The notes below the pieces were generated by a model that was given only the letters and a program-made list of their open reading frames with translations, searched no databases and was not told where the DNA came from. A stretch of 64,000 nt of DNA. It comes from Oscarella lobularis. Taxonomy: Eukaryota > Porifera > Homoscleromorpha > Homosclerophorida > Oscarellidae. Positions 38,834 through 51,900 of this stretch are shown piece by piece (the stretch's first letter is position 1; each line of letters opens with the position of its first letter). A program made the translations under genes and the position numbers. Location: contig NC_089190.1 in assembly GCF_947507565.1 (NCBI RefSeq), positions 1,612,001-1,676,000 on the forward strand, given 5' to 3'.

Positions 38834-39813
38834 ATGGCTGAACCAGCTACAGTCACGTTAGAGACCACAATGGTACACGAGGAACGTCTCTCGCCAGTTT
38901 CACGCTATTGGCTTCTTAGGGAAACATCGTATGCGAGCTTTACTGGAAGCACGCCGAAAAGACGTGCAAGAATTTCAGCGAATTGGTATACAGACCCGCA
39001 TGCCGTCGAAAATCCGCGTCTAGTCGGTTTTCTACAGGCTCGACGAGGATACTTCGATAACTGCAAGTTTCATCGCGTCATACGAGTAAGAGAACTTGCC
39101 TTGCGCGGTAGCTGCGCTAAAGCGATCGATCACCAAGTCCCAAAAATGCTTTTTCGGAACAGCTTTGTTTTGTACTCGCTCGCTTTCCCTTCTGAACGCA
39201 TTTTCGCCTTCGCGACGCAGAGAACTCGCTCGCTCACGACAGATAACCGACGTTTCGGTTCCAAGTAACCGTTTTCTTGCAGAACTTCATGATACAGACG
39301 GGGGATCCGACTGGTTCAGGCAAAGGTGGAGCGTCCATATACGGGTAGGCGAATAGAAGCCGATTTCCAAAACATTTTCGGCAATAGGGTACGTAGGGAA
39401 ACATTTGAAGACGAAATTCATCCTGAACTGAAGCACACCGGTGCTGGAATACTGTCCATGGCTAATAGGTAAAATCTAATTTTAAACGACATCGTATATT
39501 GATTATGTGCATCTCTAGTGGACCCAATACGAATGGGAGTCAATTTTTTGTCACGTTGGCTCCGTGCCAGTGGCTAGATGGTAACAAATCGTATTATTAA
39601 TTTTCTAAGTTTTAAATTCTTTTTAGGTAAACATGCCATATTCGGTCGAGTGGAGTCGGGATTGCCAACTGTGAATCGCATAGGTCTAGTTAGCACGGGA
39701 GCTAATGACAGGTAAGCCATTTCACCTACTAACATGCCATAGCTGTCAGGTGTGTGCACTCTAGACCAAAAGACGACGTTTTCATCGTCAAAGCATATCC
39801 GAATGATGATTAG
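38834..39813 (+). CDS. PPIL1: Peptidyl-prolyl cis-trans isomerase-like 1 (spliceosomal cyclophilin)
   Basis: Eight exons join in frame to 160 residues: 38834-38872, 38920-38985, 39038-39085, 39283-39344, 39397-39468, 39519-39580, 39627-39711 and 39765-39813. Human PPIL1 is 166 aa. Introns are 46-53 nt except the third (197 nt). The cyclophilin fold is complete: [40 protein letters not shown] (catalytic Arg in FHR, and Gln in MIQ), [19 protein letters not shown], and [13 protein letters not shown] with the cyclosporin-site Trp. Extra residues before ETFEDE depend on which AG is used; 39396 gives a gapless alignment to PPIL1. The family acts in the nucleus, joining the activated spliceosome through SKIP/SNW1. 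Start: the first in-frame ATG that gives the PPIL1-length N-terminus. It converges with the giant gene, the two stops being ~110 bp apart. Confidence 0.93.
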
Positions 39814-39925
39814 CGCTACTGTAGCTGAAACAAAAGAATTGGCGTACGAAGAGCCAATTCAGCTAGGGCTAACACTAAAAGTAAAAACGTGCACGAAAGT
39901 AAATAAGGCTTAAAAAAATAGAAAA

Positions 39926-42900
39926 TTAAAGTTCAGATACTTTGTCGTGTTCTTCGCTGTCGTGCGAATAGTCTAAATCGAAACCGAGCATGCTCGACTC
40001 CTTCCTCATTTGTTCTTCCAACTTTTTCTGCGACTTGATTCTTCCAATTTTCCTTCGCTTTTTATCCGTAACATGCTCCATCTCCCTTTGGGCGTCGTAT
40101 GTCGCCGCCATTCGTTTCACCAGATCTCCGTCGGGAGCCTTTCTCCGACTCTTGCCTCCGACACCGATACCTCCGTCGTAGGCGGACGCTTTCAATCGCA
40201 CGTCGCCTTCGCCACCGCGAGCACTCTTGATTTCCATTTCCAAAGCTGCAGCCTTCTTTTTCTCTTCTCTCGCCTTCTCCTCTTCCTCTCGCTTCAGCCT
40301 TTCCATTTCCTGGCGATACGCTTCCTCTGCCGCCTGACGTTTCTTCTCTTCTAGCTCGCGTTCACGCTTTCTTTCCGTCTCTGCATCGTACTCGTCTAAG
40401 TCGTCTTCTGTCATAGGTTCTGGCGTGGTAACGACGACAGACGGCACCGCCGGCGAAGGCCCCGGAAAGCCGATCTCCTCTTTTTCAGCAAGCGCTTTTT
40501 CAGCGGCATTCCAAATAGAATCCGCCGCCTTTTCAGGATCGGCAAAGCTGTCCGCAGTAGGAGATCTAGGCGGTGGCGGAGGCGGTGGCGGAGGCGGTGG
40601 AGGACGACGAGCTGGAGCTTGACGATTTTCAAGACTCTTTCGAGCCGCTTCTTCCGCCTCCTTCTCTTTGAGTTCTTTTTCTCTCCGAATCGTTTCTTTC
40701 TTCTTCGCTTTTTCTTCCTTAGTTTTCTTGGTCAGTGGATCAACCGCGGCATAAACGTTGTCGTCTTCTGTCTTCGTCGCAGACCTCTTAGCCGCTTCCA
40801 ATGCCTCTTCGGCATCTCTCTTCTCCTTCGCCTCTTCGTCTGCACGAGCCTTCTCCTTCACCGCATCCTTTTCTTCCTTACTCTGCTTCGTCAACGGATT
40901 AACGGCGGCATACACGTTGTCGTCGTCATTCTGAGCAGCCGCGTCCTTTTTCTCTTTAGATATCGTCGTGCTGAGATCGATGTCGGCATAAACGACGTCG
41001 CCACCGTCAGTGGCCGGCTTGTCTTTAACTGCGACCTTATCATCTTTAGATGTCTTCGTGCTTAGATCGAGATCGGCATACACGACGTCGTCACCGTCGG
41101 TGGTCGGCTCGACGTTGTGCTGACTATCTGCAAACATGTCTAGGTCCTCGTCAACCAGACGATGCTTCAGCCATCTATCAGCCGCACGACGAACCGGATC
41201 CTTCTTTGCCTCTTTCGATTCTTGAAACGCTTCAAGGGCAGACACAGATGGGTCGGGCTTCGCTTTTGGGAAAAACTTTGGTGAACGAGGCATGGTATTT
41301 GGGCTAGGCGCCGGCGCCGAAAAAGTTGTCGTCGCCTCTTCCGCCGACGGATTCGCGAACATGTCTGTATCGTCGTCGTTGACGAGACGTAGCTTTAGCC
41401 ATTTCTCGCCAGCCCGACGAACCGGGTCCGCTTTTGCCTCTGTCGACTGCTGAAACGCTTCCATTGCCGTCACAGTAAGATCTGGTTTTGCTTGCGGCAA
41501 AAACTTTGGCGATCGAGGAATGGTTTCCAATCTCTGACGATGAGGCATCACTTCGACGACTCCTGCTCCGGGTTTCATAAACATGGAGTGTCCTGGTTCT
41601 TGCGATTTCGTCTGCTTTGTCGGTACTAAGGATTTCTTTAGGGTCCTGTCCTTCTTTTCTTTCTTCTTTCCCTTCTTCTTTTTCTCGTTTGGATCCCACG
41701 CGTCCGGCAAGGCTGCAGGTGGTGGTGGAGGCGGCGACGGAATGCCGGGATCAATGCTGTCTTCCATTGGAGTTGAGTCAGCTTGCTCCAAATTTTCTTC
41801 TTCATAATTTTCGTCGTCGATATTGTCTTCGTAGTGATCAACCTAAAAAGAGATTATCAAAGGAACTAGAGTAGAATTCTAGGAGCAAAGCACCATTTCT
41901 GGAGAAGGATCTTCTTCTAATACGACGCCGTAGTTGATGAAAGATGTATCCTCTGCAGCAGGTCTGTCTTTTCGAGGTACTAAATCGGGCATTTTTTCCT
42001 AGACAAATTTCATTACAGCCGCGCAGTCCTTGTCAAAGACGGCCTTTCTTACCACCATCTCCTCTTCCTGTTTCATAGAATCGAGTTTCTTTCCAAAAGA
42101 CGCGGCTGTTCTTCCATTCAGTTTCAAAGGAGACACTTCGTACGTTCTCTTCACTTTCCGTCTTCTGACGCCGAATACAAGTCCAACAATAAGTGCAATG
42201 AAAAGCAACACTAAAACGACAATCACGACTATAAGCCACCAGGGAATGACTTCGTCGCTGCCGATAGACGATACAGTAGCTTTTACTCTGCAAAAAACGT
42301 CAATTAGGAATTACCAAGTACGCGCATTCAAAGAGACTGACCTTGGAGTTGCGGTCACCTTGTAGCTATACGATTGGCCGAGAATCAAACCGCAGTCTAA
42401 AAACCCATCTCTATACTGGCCTTCGTAGATTATGACACCAGGGCTTGATTGTGGTAGTCTGACTACCGTAACTTCGACAGCGGTAGGATCAACGTCGTTC
42501 GAGTAGGTCCACGAAACGTCGTTGCAACTTGAGTTCGCTTGGTCGTGCTTAACGGCCAATATCCCGTTGTCGTTATTTTCTAGAGAAAAAGCATTAAACA
42601 AATTTAGATGCAGCTGTTTAAGGGAGACTTACCGCCTGTGCCGTCTGTCCTAAAGAACGTCCACAACGAAATAATGGCATCAGATCGATATTGAATGTAA
42701 TAATCAGAGTCAGGCGAAAGATTGTCTTCGTAGTGGTAGAGCGCGAGTTTGTCTTCTTCGCCCTTTTGTTTGACTTGTGCTTCAGGACAGGGATATTCCC
42801 TGCTTGCCAAGTCCGGCACGGTTGACGGCACGGTTGACGGCACGGTTGATGTCATTTGCCGCGGGCAGTAAACAATAACAACTTGGTAAGTCGAATTATC

Positions 42901-45900
42901 CCTTTCGACAACCGAATTCGGCGGAGACCACGACGTTTCGACAAAGGAATCTCCGATTCTTTGCACGAAAACTTCCCCGTGTTGATCGGCTGTAGTTGAA
43001 GTAGATGGAGCAGACGTCGTACTCCGAGGAGCCGCAGTTGTTTTTCGCGTAGTTGCAGGACCTGTTGACGTCAGAACAGTCGGCGCGGAAACCGTCGACG
43101 ACGATGCCGCCGCGCTGCGAACCGTCGCACTCGCTGTGGTCGCTTTCAACCCTTCCGTCGTGATGGGCTGCGGCTTCTGAGTGAGACCAGTCGGAAGAAC
43201 TGGGCACGCTGCCGACCCATTGAACGTTGTCAAAGGTCCATAGCCGAAGCTTTGCACGACGCGGTAGGGAACCGAATAGACGGTCAATTTGACGTCCAAG
43301 GGATACGGGTAAACGTTTGAGTTGATGCCAAACATCGCCGATTGGCGTTCAGGACCGGTTTGATGGCGCGTATCAGCCGTCACCTGCATAAGCGATAATC
43401 CGAATCCAGATAGACGAATTGCTGTCGGAGATGCTACAACGCCGTACGTCGCGTTAGCGATATGCGACGCTTTCACGATGCCGCCATACAGTGCGGAACT
43501 TTTTCGTGCCACGACCACAGTACCCACTTTAAAGACTGTATTGTCGAACTGAACTTGAAACGCACGGTTCGAATGAGCAAAGTCAATGAAGACGAATGAT
43601 TGGGCTGGCGGCGCTTTTTTGCCCTCTTCTGTCAATAAGTCCATAGTTACAGTCAATTCGCATTCGCCCGACTTTGCATTGGTTTCTATCTTCGCCGTCA
43701 GCTTATCGACAAATCGCATCAAACCGAAATTCACTTGAGAGAGAAAATACGCGTCTTTGCTTGATATTAGACCGTCCAAGTCGGCATCCATCTGATCGAG
43801 CATGTAATTTTTCACCTCCGCTTTGATAGCCCTTCCTTGGGACGTAGTGAAGCCGTTCGCCTCGACGAGCGCATACAACTGAACGTACGTCGCATCGCGC
43901 AAATCAAAGACGCAATCGCCGTTAGCATCCCCTTTCTCGCGCGCTGCTCCGCCGGAACAAACGGCGCACGGACGCTTGGCACACGACGCGGCTCTCGCCG
44001 GCCGCTCTCTCGAGGAGGCGGGCTCCCAAACCGCATCTCCGCCCGTCGCTTTCCGTCGGCGCGACGCTGTAATGACTTGAACGACCCGACCGGCAACGAA
44101 CGGAGTGTCTTTTGGCACGACGAGCGAATCGTCAACACCGAACTTCGCCATGACCCGAACGCTTCCGTGCAACAGAGTGTTGCCCGCATCGAGAGCAGAA
44201 AACGTGATATCTGCAATATAAACGGAGCTACCGATTATTCCATTCGTCGGACTGCCGCCAAAGACTACTCGACCCGGAGGATCGTTGATTCTTGATTGAA
44301 AGGACCCTCCAGGCCAGGCAGTTCCCTTCGTCGTCACCGCGGTTACGTCCAAAAGCGTATCGTTGTAAAACACTTCCAAATCGATTGTGCCTACTTGCTT
44401 TCCAAACGTATTTACCCGAACAGGCACGTTGAACGATACTCCCTTTTTCCGCGAAGGCAACGGCACCCCTGTCGTTTGACCGAGATCAACGTCACCGTTG
44501 TCTGGATCGAGATTGCAGGCGAACTTAGCAGAGCGAGCCGCGCTTCCAGATCGTGCCGTTATAGTCACTAGTTCGTGGTAATTTCCTTGCAACGTTATGT
44601 CGCCTGTGGCAGAGTTTGCCGACGCGGCTGTTGGCGTGTCGACGGTAAAGGCAACAAGACCGGGTATCGCTGCATTTGCCGACGTTGGGAATAGAGTACC
44701 GTATTGCGTCCCGTCATCGAATTCAGCCGAAAGCGAGACTCGAGTTTTCGCCTTTCCTTTGATTCCGCGTAGCGTGCTGGCGACAGAAAAGCGAGTAAAT
44801 CGTACGACGTTTACAGGGGAGTCTGTCACCGTGAGGCTCAATCTCGTCGTAGCGTGTCCGTCGAATTCGCCAATAATATCTACAGTCCCAGCAATTCCTT
44901 TAGGAACAACTCGATTTCCACTCGTTATTCCAACAATAGATGAGTCAATTGTCGATGTTCCCTGTGCGAAAACCCGATAAACAGTAGAGGAATCCGTCGA
45001 TATGTCAATGACGTCTCCATTAGTCAAACGCATCGTCAGTTGAAAGATGGCTTTCTGATACGTCACCGTAGTCGCATATTTGTTCAGCGTCGTCTCTGTT
45101 TTGCTCGACGATCCCGAATAGGTCGGGTAAGGATGAGAGTTGAGCGAAAGCGCTTGAAAACCAACGATGACGATGTTAATCGTCTGCGACTGAGGAACGT
45201 GTCGGAACTGCACGACGAGTTTTCCTGTACCCGTTTTTCCATTGCCATTCGGCTCAATAGTAGGCACTCCTGATGGGCTGCGATTAACGGTGAATAGTCC
45301 GTTGGAGAAACTCGTATTATATATGGTTCTCTGATCTGTCGTCATGTCTTTTGTGCGACCTCCAGAGTACACCAGGCGTACGATGATTCCACTCTTCGTC
45401 GGAATTGCTCCCGACCGAGGTTTCGACGCTGAATTTCCAACGGGTGTAATGCGATTCTGATAGCCGGTGACTGTAACTCCTGTAGGCAATGGCAGAGAAA
45501 CAGAAACACTTCCAAAACCTTCAGCAATAACGCTCTGCCTAGACGCATTTTGGCATATCGATGAAAGTAGCCATTGAGCACGAATAATCGCTCCCGAGCC
45601 AGTGTCTACGGCTTTAACAGACGACGGGCTGGCTACAGAAACGACGTTCGTGTCTGTGCTGTTTATTTCTAGACCATCGGCGATCGTGACTTCCGCGTCC
45701 GTGGAGTCACTGAAAATAGCCGTCGCTGCAACCTGAGCAACTTTATCTTCAAAATCTAAATTCTGAATCACCGTGGCAGTGGCCGTCTGAACAGTCTCTT
45801 TCATATAGGAGCCAGATGGTACCCTTGCTGTAACGCTTGTCGCTACTGTCACACTCAAAGACTGCACAACGACTTGAGAACTACTCACTCGAACAGGAGA

Positions 45901-48900
45901 AGATCCCAGTTTTGTGTTGCCTACATAGACTGCTACCTCGCCCACCCCCGGGCTTTCGCCGCCTGCGGAAGGCTTGGAGGAGTCGAGTGTTAAAATTCCT
46001 GCTGAAGGAACAACTCTTAGCTGAGATTTGAGTTGCTCCGTTACGTCAACAGAAAACGAGCTGCCGCTTCCGCGAGAAAACGATGCCGTCACTTGTATCG
46101 CAGTCGACTGATAATTATTCTGACAATTTCGGCTCGGATTCAAGTATCCACTAATGGCATTCAGTTCATCATCGTCTACAATGACGTTGACGCTTCGTTT
46201 GGCAGGCGACCAGATCATGACATCAAAACTGGACGTCAGAGAATTCATTGAAACGGTGACTGTGGACTTCAATGACCCCGTTGTTTCCGTACCGTCAAAA
46301 TATACCTCTTTGCAGCCGGAGTCGACTTTGGCCGTATTGCCTTTATCAATCGTACACGACAGACTCAAAGAGATGGTTTCTATTGTTCCCTTAGCACGAA
46401 CACCTCGCGACACAATGTTCACACTCGTTCTGCTTCCGGTCAGCGGAACTAAATTGAGAATTTCGGCCTGATTGACGTAGGGTAGAATTCCCACAATTTC
46501 GTTTTCTGCAACGTAAAATCGCCCAGTACTATTGGCACCAAATCTGCCGACCAAAAGTCCGGCAATAGTAGAAGCCTTTGAAGCGATGTTCTCATTTTTC
46601 GAATTAACAAGCTCTCGAACTTCAACTGAGGCAGTTGCATACCGATTGACGGACGCAGACGTTTTAACTCGCAACGTGACGGTAGCCAGAAGCTCTGGAC
46701 CGGTCGTCGGGTTTGTGCTCACTGATTTTGGATCTTTCAAGCGACCGCTAATAGTGTCGGCATCCTTTTGAAGCACCCACCGATTCGCATCCGCACTAGC
46801 AGAGGATAACTCCACATCTGAATCTAGAGTAAATTTGAGCAAGAACACCGTGACTGGGTAGCCAGCTTCGGCGTGAACGTTCACTTGGACGCTATCGCCC
46901 GGAAAGAGATCGTAGGCGGGAAGAACAACGATGACGTTTTTCTTGAGAGACCAACTAGGAGTGTCTCTCAGAGTCAGGAAACTTTTCCGTGCAACGTAGT
47001 CGGCTTTTCCAAGAAAGCCGACAGCTGCATCGGCTTTCACTCCAGCTTGAAATTTCGACGTAGGAACCGATACTGCAGCCTTGCATTCGGTCACTCCGCC
47101 ACCCACGGAACACGAATCCTTATAGACGTCTGAGCCTATTGTCAGTCGCGCTTCGACAGTCGATCTCTGTGTCCACACGCTAAAGCGGTCATCGACTGCT
47201 TGTATGTACGCCGTAAATGTCGGCTTGTCCTTCCAAATTTCGTTTTCAACAAACACGACTTTGAGTTCCGTCGGCGTTCGACTTTCGCTGGCATAAGCGG
47301 AGCTGCTTGCCGATAAGCTGCCCAAAGAGGCGGAAAATCTTCCCGTGCTTCCACTTCGGCCGTTCGTAAAGAAACCAAATTTCTGACGAAAAGAAGATGC
47401 TCCCGTCTGTTCGGCACCATCCAAAAAGAAGCCGAGACCGGTCAGCGACGTCCGCAGGGGTACGGGAGGAAAAGGAAACAAAGTTGGACCAAATGTAGGT
47501 GTTGGCAAAGCAGTTGCAGGAGAAGCCGTGATGTTTGCAGGCGACGACGTATAATTTAAAGCAGGAGGCGAAGTCGCCGAGACGTTGCTTGGAGTCGATG
47601 TTGCGTTTATAGAGAGCGTGGCGTTTGCTGATGCCGTTGGAGTAAACAGTGTACCATTTATCGTCAAATTTGCCGTCGTCGTCGATGGAGTTACTCTTGG
47701 AGTGGGGGTTGGTGGTAATGCTTGGCATACTCCGCCGCTGTACTTAAAGAGTGGACTGTAGCCGCTGCTTTGAATGACGTTGTAATTCGGCTGAACTGAC
47801 GTTATGGTGACGTCGAGACGGTTTGGATAGTCTTTCTGATTGATCCCAAACATTGCCGACTGTCTTTCCGGGCCGGAGTTCTTGTTTTGGTCTGTCGTCA
47901 CTTGCATGAACGAGATGCCAAAGCCGGAAAGAGCAATAGCAGTAGGAGATGATACGATGCGGAAAATTCCGCTTCCCTGGACGGACGTTGCTGAGACGAT
48001 ACCGCCATAAAGTCCATTCCCTTTCGACTGAACAGCAACAGAACCAACTGTAAATTGACTCGCATTGAACTGCGCTTGAAAGAGTGGATTAGAATGAGCG
48101 AAGTCGACAAAGAGGTACGACTGATCAGCAGGAGCCGGCTGATCACCAGCAAGCAATAGACGACAAGAGAAGGTCAGTTCGCACGCTCTAGAAGTCACAT
48201 TGGTCGTGAGGTTCACTTCGACGTCCTTCACAAAACGCATCAACTTGAAGTCGACCTGCGACAGAAAGAAAGCGTCTTTGCTCGATATAAGGCCGTCCAA
48301 ATTGGCATCCATTTCGTCGAGCATGTACTGCTTCACTTCGGACTGAACGGCTTTTCCCTGAGCCGTACTGAATCCCGTACTCGATACGAGAGCGTATAAT
48401 TGCACGTAGGTGGCATCGCGCAAATCAAACACGCAGTCGCCGTTCGCGTCGCCCGTTTCTCGACGACCGCCAGTGCATACGTCGCAAGGTCGATTAGGAC
48501 AAGGAGATGCTCTTTTCGCTCGACGGTTTGATCGAGCATCGTAGGAGATTATTTCGTCGAAATTCTCTCGCCGTCTCCTCGACGAAGTGATTACCTGAAT
48601 GACTTCGCCGGCCACAAACGGCGTGCCAGAAGGAACAATCAAAGAATCGTCGACGCCAGCGCGAGACATGGTCTCAATTTCGCCGTCCAGCTGAACAAGT
48701 CCGGCTTGAAGCGCTTCAAACTGTATCCGCGCCACGAGAACGGCGGTACCGCGTAGCGATGGATTAGGACTGCCGCCAAACGAAACTTCGCCCGGCGGAT
48801 CGTCCACCGTTTTCAAGAAAGAACCGCCTGGCCAACCAGATCCCTGAACGGTGCCGGAAGCAATGACTTTCATCTTCGTTTTGTCGTAAAAGACTTTGAG

Positions 48901-51900
48901 TTTTAGAGTTCCGACTGATTCTCCGTTCGTGTTCACTCGAACGTCGACCGTAAATCTGTTGCCAACCTTTTGGCTAGGCAACGGCACGCCTGAAGTGCTT
49001 CCTAAATCCACGTCGCCGCCGTCTGGATTCAAGTTTGCCGCCGTGCTTATACTTCGCGAGACTCCACTTTCTGCCGTTGCCGTCAACGTGATCACGTTGT
49101 GGTAGTTATTGTGTAGGGTGGCTATTCCAGATGCTGTCGCTATCGAAATGGCGGGATTGTTGCTCGTAAGATTGAGTAAACCTGGCAAAACGGCTCCGCC
49201 GCTGTTGAACAGCGTCGTGTACCGAGTATCATCGCTAAAGATTGCTCCTATTCTCACTCGTTCCGTTGCTTTATCTTTCACTCCGGAGAACGTCGACGAA
49301 AATGAGAACGAATTAATTGATTTTACAACGACGGGCGTTGATGTGACGACTATTGAGAGTCGACTCGATTGCTGACCAGAGAACGATCCCTCAATATCTG
49401 CCGTTCCTGAATTTCCTCGAGCTCCAATCCGATTGAAGTTGGTGATAGAAAGAATTTGGCCGTCTGCCGCATTAGAACCCTTTTGCAGTGCCCGGTACGA
49501 AGATTTACCATTGCTCGTAACGTCAATAGTAAAACCGTCTTCTAAACTCAACGTCATTGAAATGACACCTCTTTGATATAATCCAGTAGACGCTATTGGA
49601 TTCAGGACAGTAATTCGCTTGCTGTTTGATCCGCTGTACGTCGGGTAAGGAGTAACCTGAACGGCAAGACTTTGATACTTCGTAATCGTTATGGTAACGG
49701 TTTTCTCCAAAGAGACGTGAGTAAATTGAACACGCAAAACGCCCGTTCCAACATTTCCATTGCCGTTCGGTTTAATGAGGACGCTTGATGAAGTTCTAGT
49801 GACGGTAAATAAGCCCTTCGATTCTGACACATTGTACACGGTTCGTCGATCTGTCGTTAGAGTTTTCGTTCTCGATTGCGGATAGAGTAGGGTCACTGAT
49901 ATTCCAGACTGAGTAGCGACTCCTGCGTCAGCTGCCGGATCGCCTGGAAGCGTTAGCCGCGTTGTTACTCCGCTTATGCGGACTCCTGTCGGATCGGGAA
50001 GCTTTACGTCCACGTACCCCTTCCCCCGAGAAATTGCTGGACTTGGGCAACGACCGTCGTTCAACCACTCAACCGCTACCAGATCTCCTTTTCCTGAATC
50101 GACTGCCCTGATTTGAGACAAGCCGGACGGCGAGACGACATTGTAATCGGTTGAATTAATCGTAAGGCCGTCGGCTGAAGTGATTTCCATGAACGTTTGG
50201 TCACTAAAAACTGCCGCCACTACAACGTCTGCTGTCGTTCCCTCAAAATTCAGAACCTGATTAACGGAAATGGTTCCTTTCTGGCTCGAAAGTTTCGAGT
50301 ACGGAGACGGATTTTCCAAGGATATTGCGACGTCGGTAAAGATAGTAGTGCTTAGATAAGAGACCGATACGGGCGTGGTCGAAACAATAACCGTTGCTTT
50401 TCCAATTAGGCGATTTCCGGGACTGACAGTTACTTGCACGTCAGTCGTGCCCGGCTTTTTTCCGCGTACCTTGCCCCCACTGACGTCTGCAATGCTTCCA
50501 TCAAGCGATTTCAAAAGAGATTCTATGACGGCAGTCACGTCTACTTTGACGAAATCCTTCCCGTTATAGGAGAAGTTCGTCGCAGCCGAAAAGCTCGTCG
50601 ATTGGTAATACGACGAGCAATTATCGCTCGGATTGCGCCATCCACTGATAGGATTCAGAACGGGATCCAGCAGTTCTAAAGACGCTGGCCCAGAAGGATG
50701 CCAAACGCGGAACGACAACTTGCGGCTTTCACTTGAATGAACCACGGTCACGTCGATTGCAGCCGATCCACTCGTTTCCGTTCCGTCAAGATACGCCGTC
50801 GTGCACGACGACGAAACTTTGAGCTTTTGAGCATCGGAACTAGTGCAAGAGGAACCGCTCGACAGCGTCTCAACAGTCCCTTTAGGTCGAACGCCTCGAA
50901 TAACTAGCCCAGAAGAAACGCGATTTCCGTTTAGTGCCGCAGTATTTACCAGCTCCGATTGCCTGGCATAGGGAAGTATGCCGATGACGTCGTTGTTCGT
51001 AACGTAAATCGATCCTTGAATATTATTGTTGGTCAAACGGTCGACAACCGTAGCGTTTAACGTCGAAGCCGGAGATGCAACCGACTCGTCTTTAGAATTC
51101 ACCAACTCCACGACAGTGCACGATATCGAAGAAAACGCGTCGAGGGGAACCGCGCTTAGCACTCGCACGGTAATCGTCGCAAGCAATTCCGGCGAGGTGA
51201 CGACGTTCTGTCCGACGGAAGACGGATCTTTTAACTTCGCATTGACGCTCTGCGCGTCCTGCTGCGTGTCCCACTTTGCACCAGCGCTAGCTGAAACGAA
51301 CTGGAGCCCCGACGCGAGAGAAAATTTCAAATTGTACACGGTGATGGGATACGTGGCGTGGCCGTAGACGGGCACGTTAAAAGTGTCGCCGCGGAAAACA
51401 GAGTAGGCTGGAACGATGACGACGACTCCCCTTGTTACGGACCACGACTGGGTGTTCTTTAGCGTTACCGCTCCGGGTAATTTAACAATGTCCGCATTAT
51501 TTGCTAAACCAAAAGCTACGTCGGCAGAAACATCGTTAGCTGCGTACACGGAGGATGGAATGGTAGCTCTCGCTTTGCATTCGTTCTGGCTCGTTCCTAT
51601 CGCGCAACTGCCTTTGTAGGTCGTACCGGAAACCGTGACGCGAATTTCGGCCCGTGCTGATGTTTTCTGCACGTTAAAGTTGGCGTCAAGAACTTGAATA
51701 TAGCCACTGACAAAGGACTTGTCTTTCCACACTTCACGATCGACGAGGACAGCTCGAAGAAGGCTTGCCGACTGACGAGTAGTAGAATAGGACGACGACT
51801 TTGATTTTGATCCGAGTCGCGTAGTTATCTGACCCGAAGCTCCGGGAACGTCGTCAACAAAAAAACCAAAAGGTAATTCAAATGACGTATCGGTTTTCTG

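Noticed and set aside
39926..42287. WAVE-complex binding (WIRS) motif in the receptor tail, as proposed for other adhesion receptors
   Set aside because: Candidate Ser/Thr-Phe sites (AASF, DTSF, TTTF, ADSF) lack the required hydrophobic residue two positions before the Ser/Thr.
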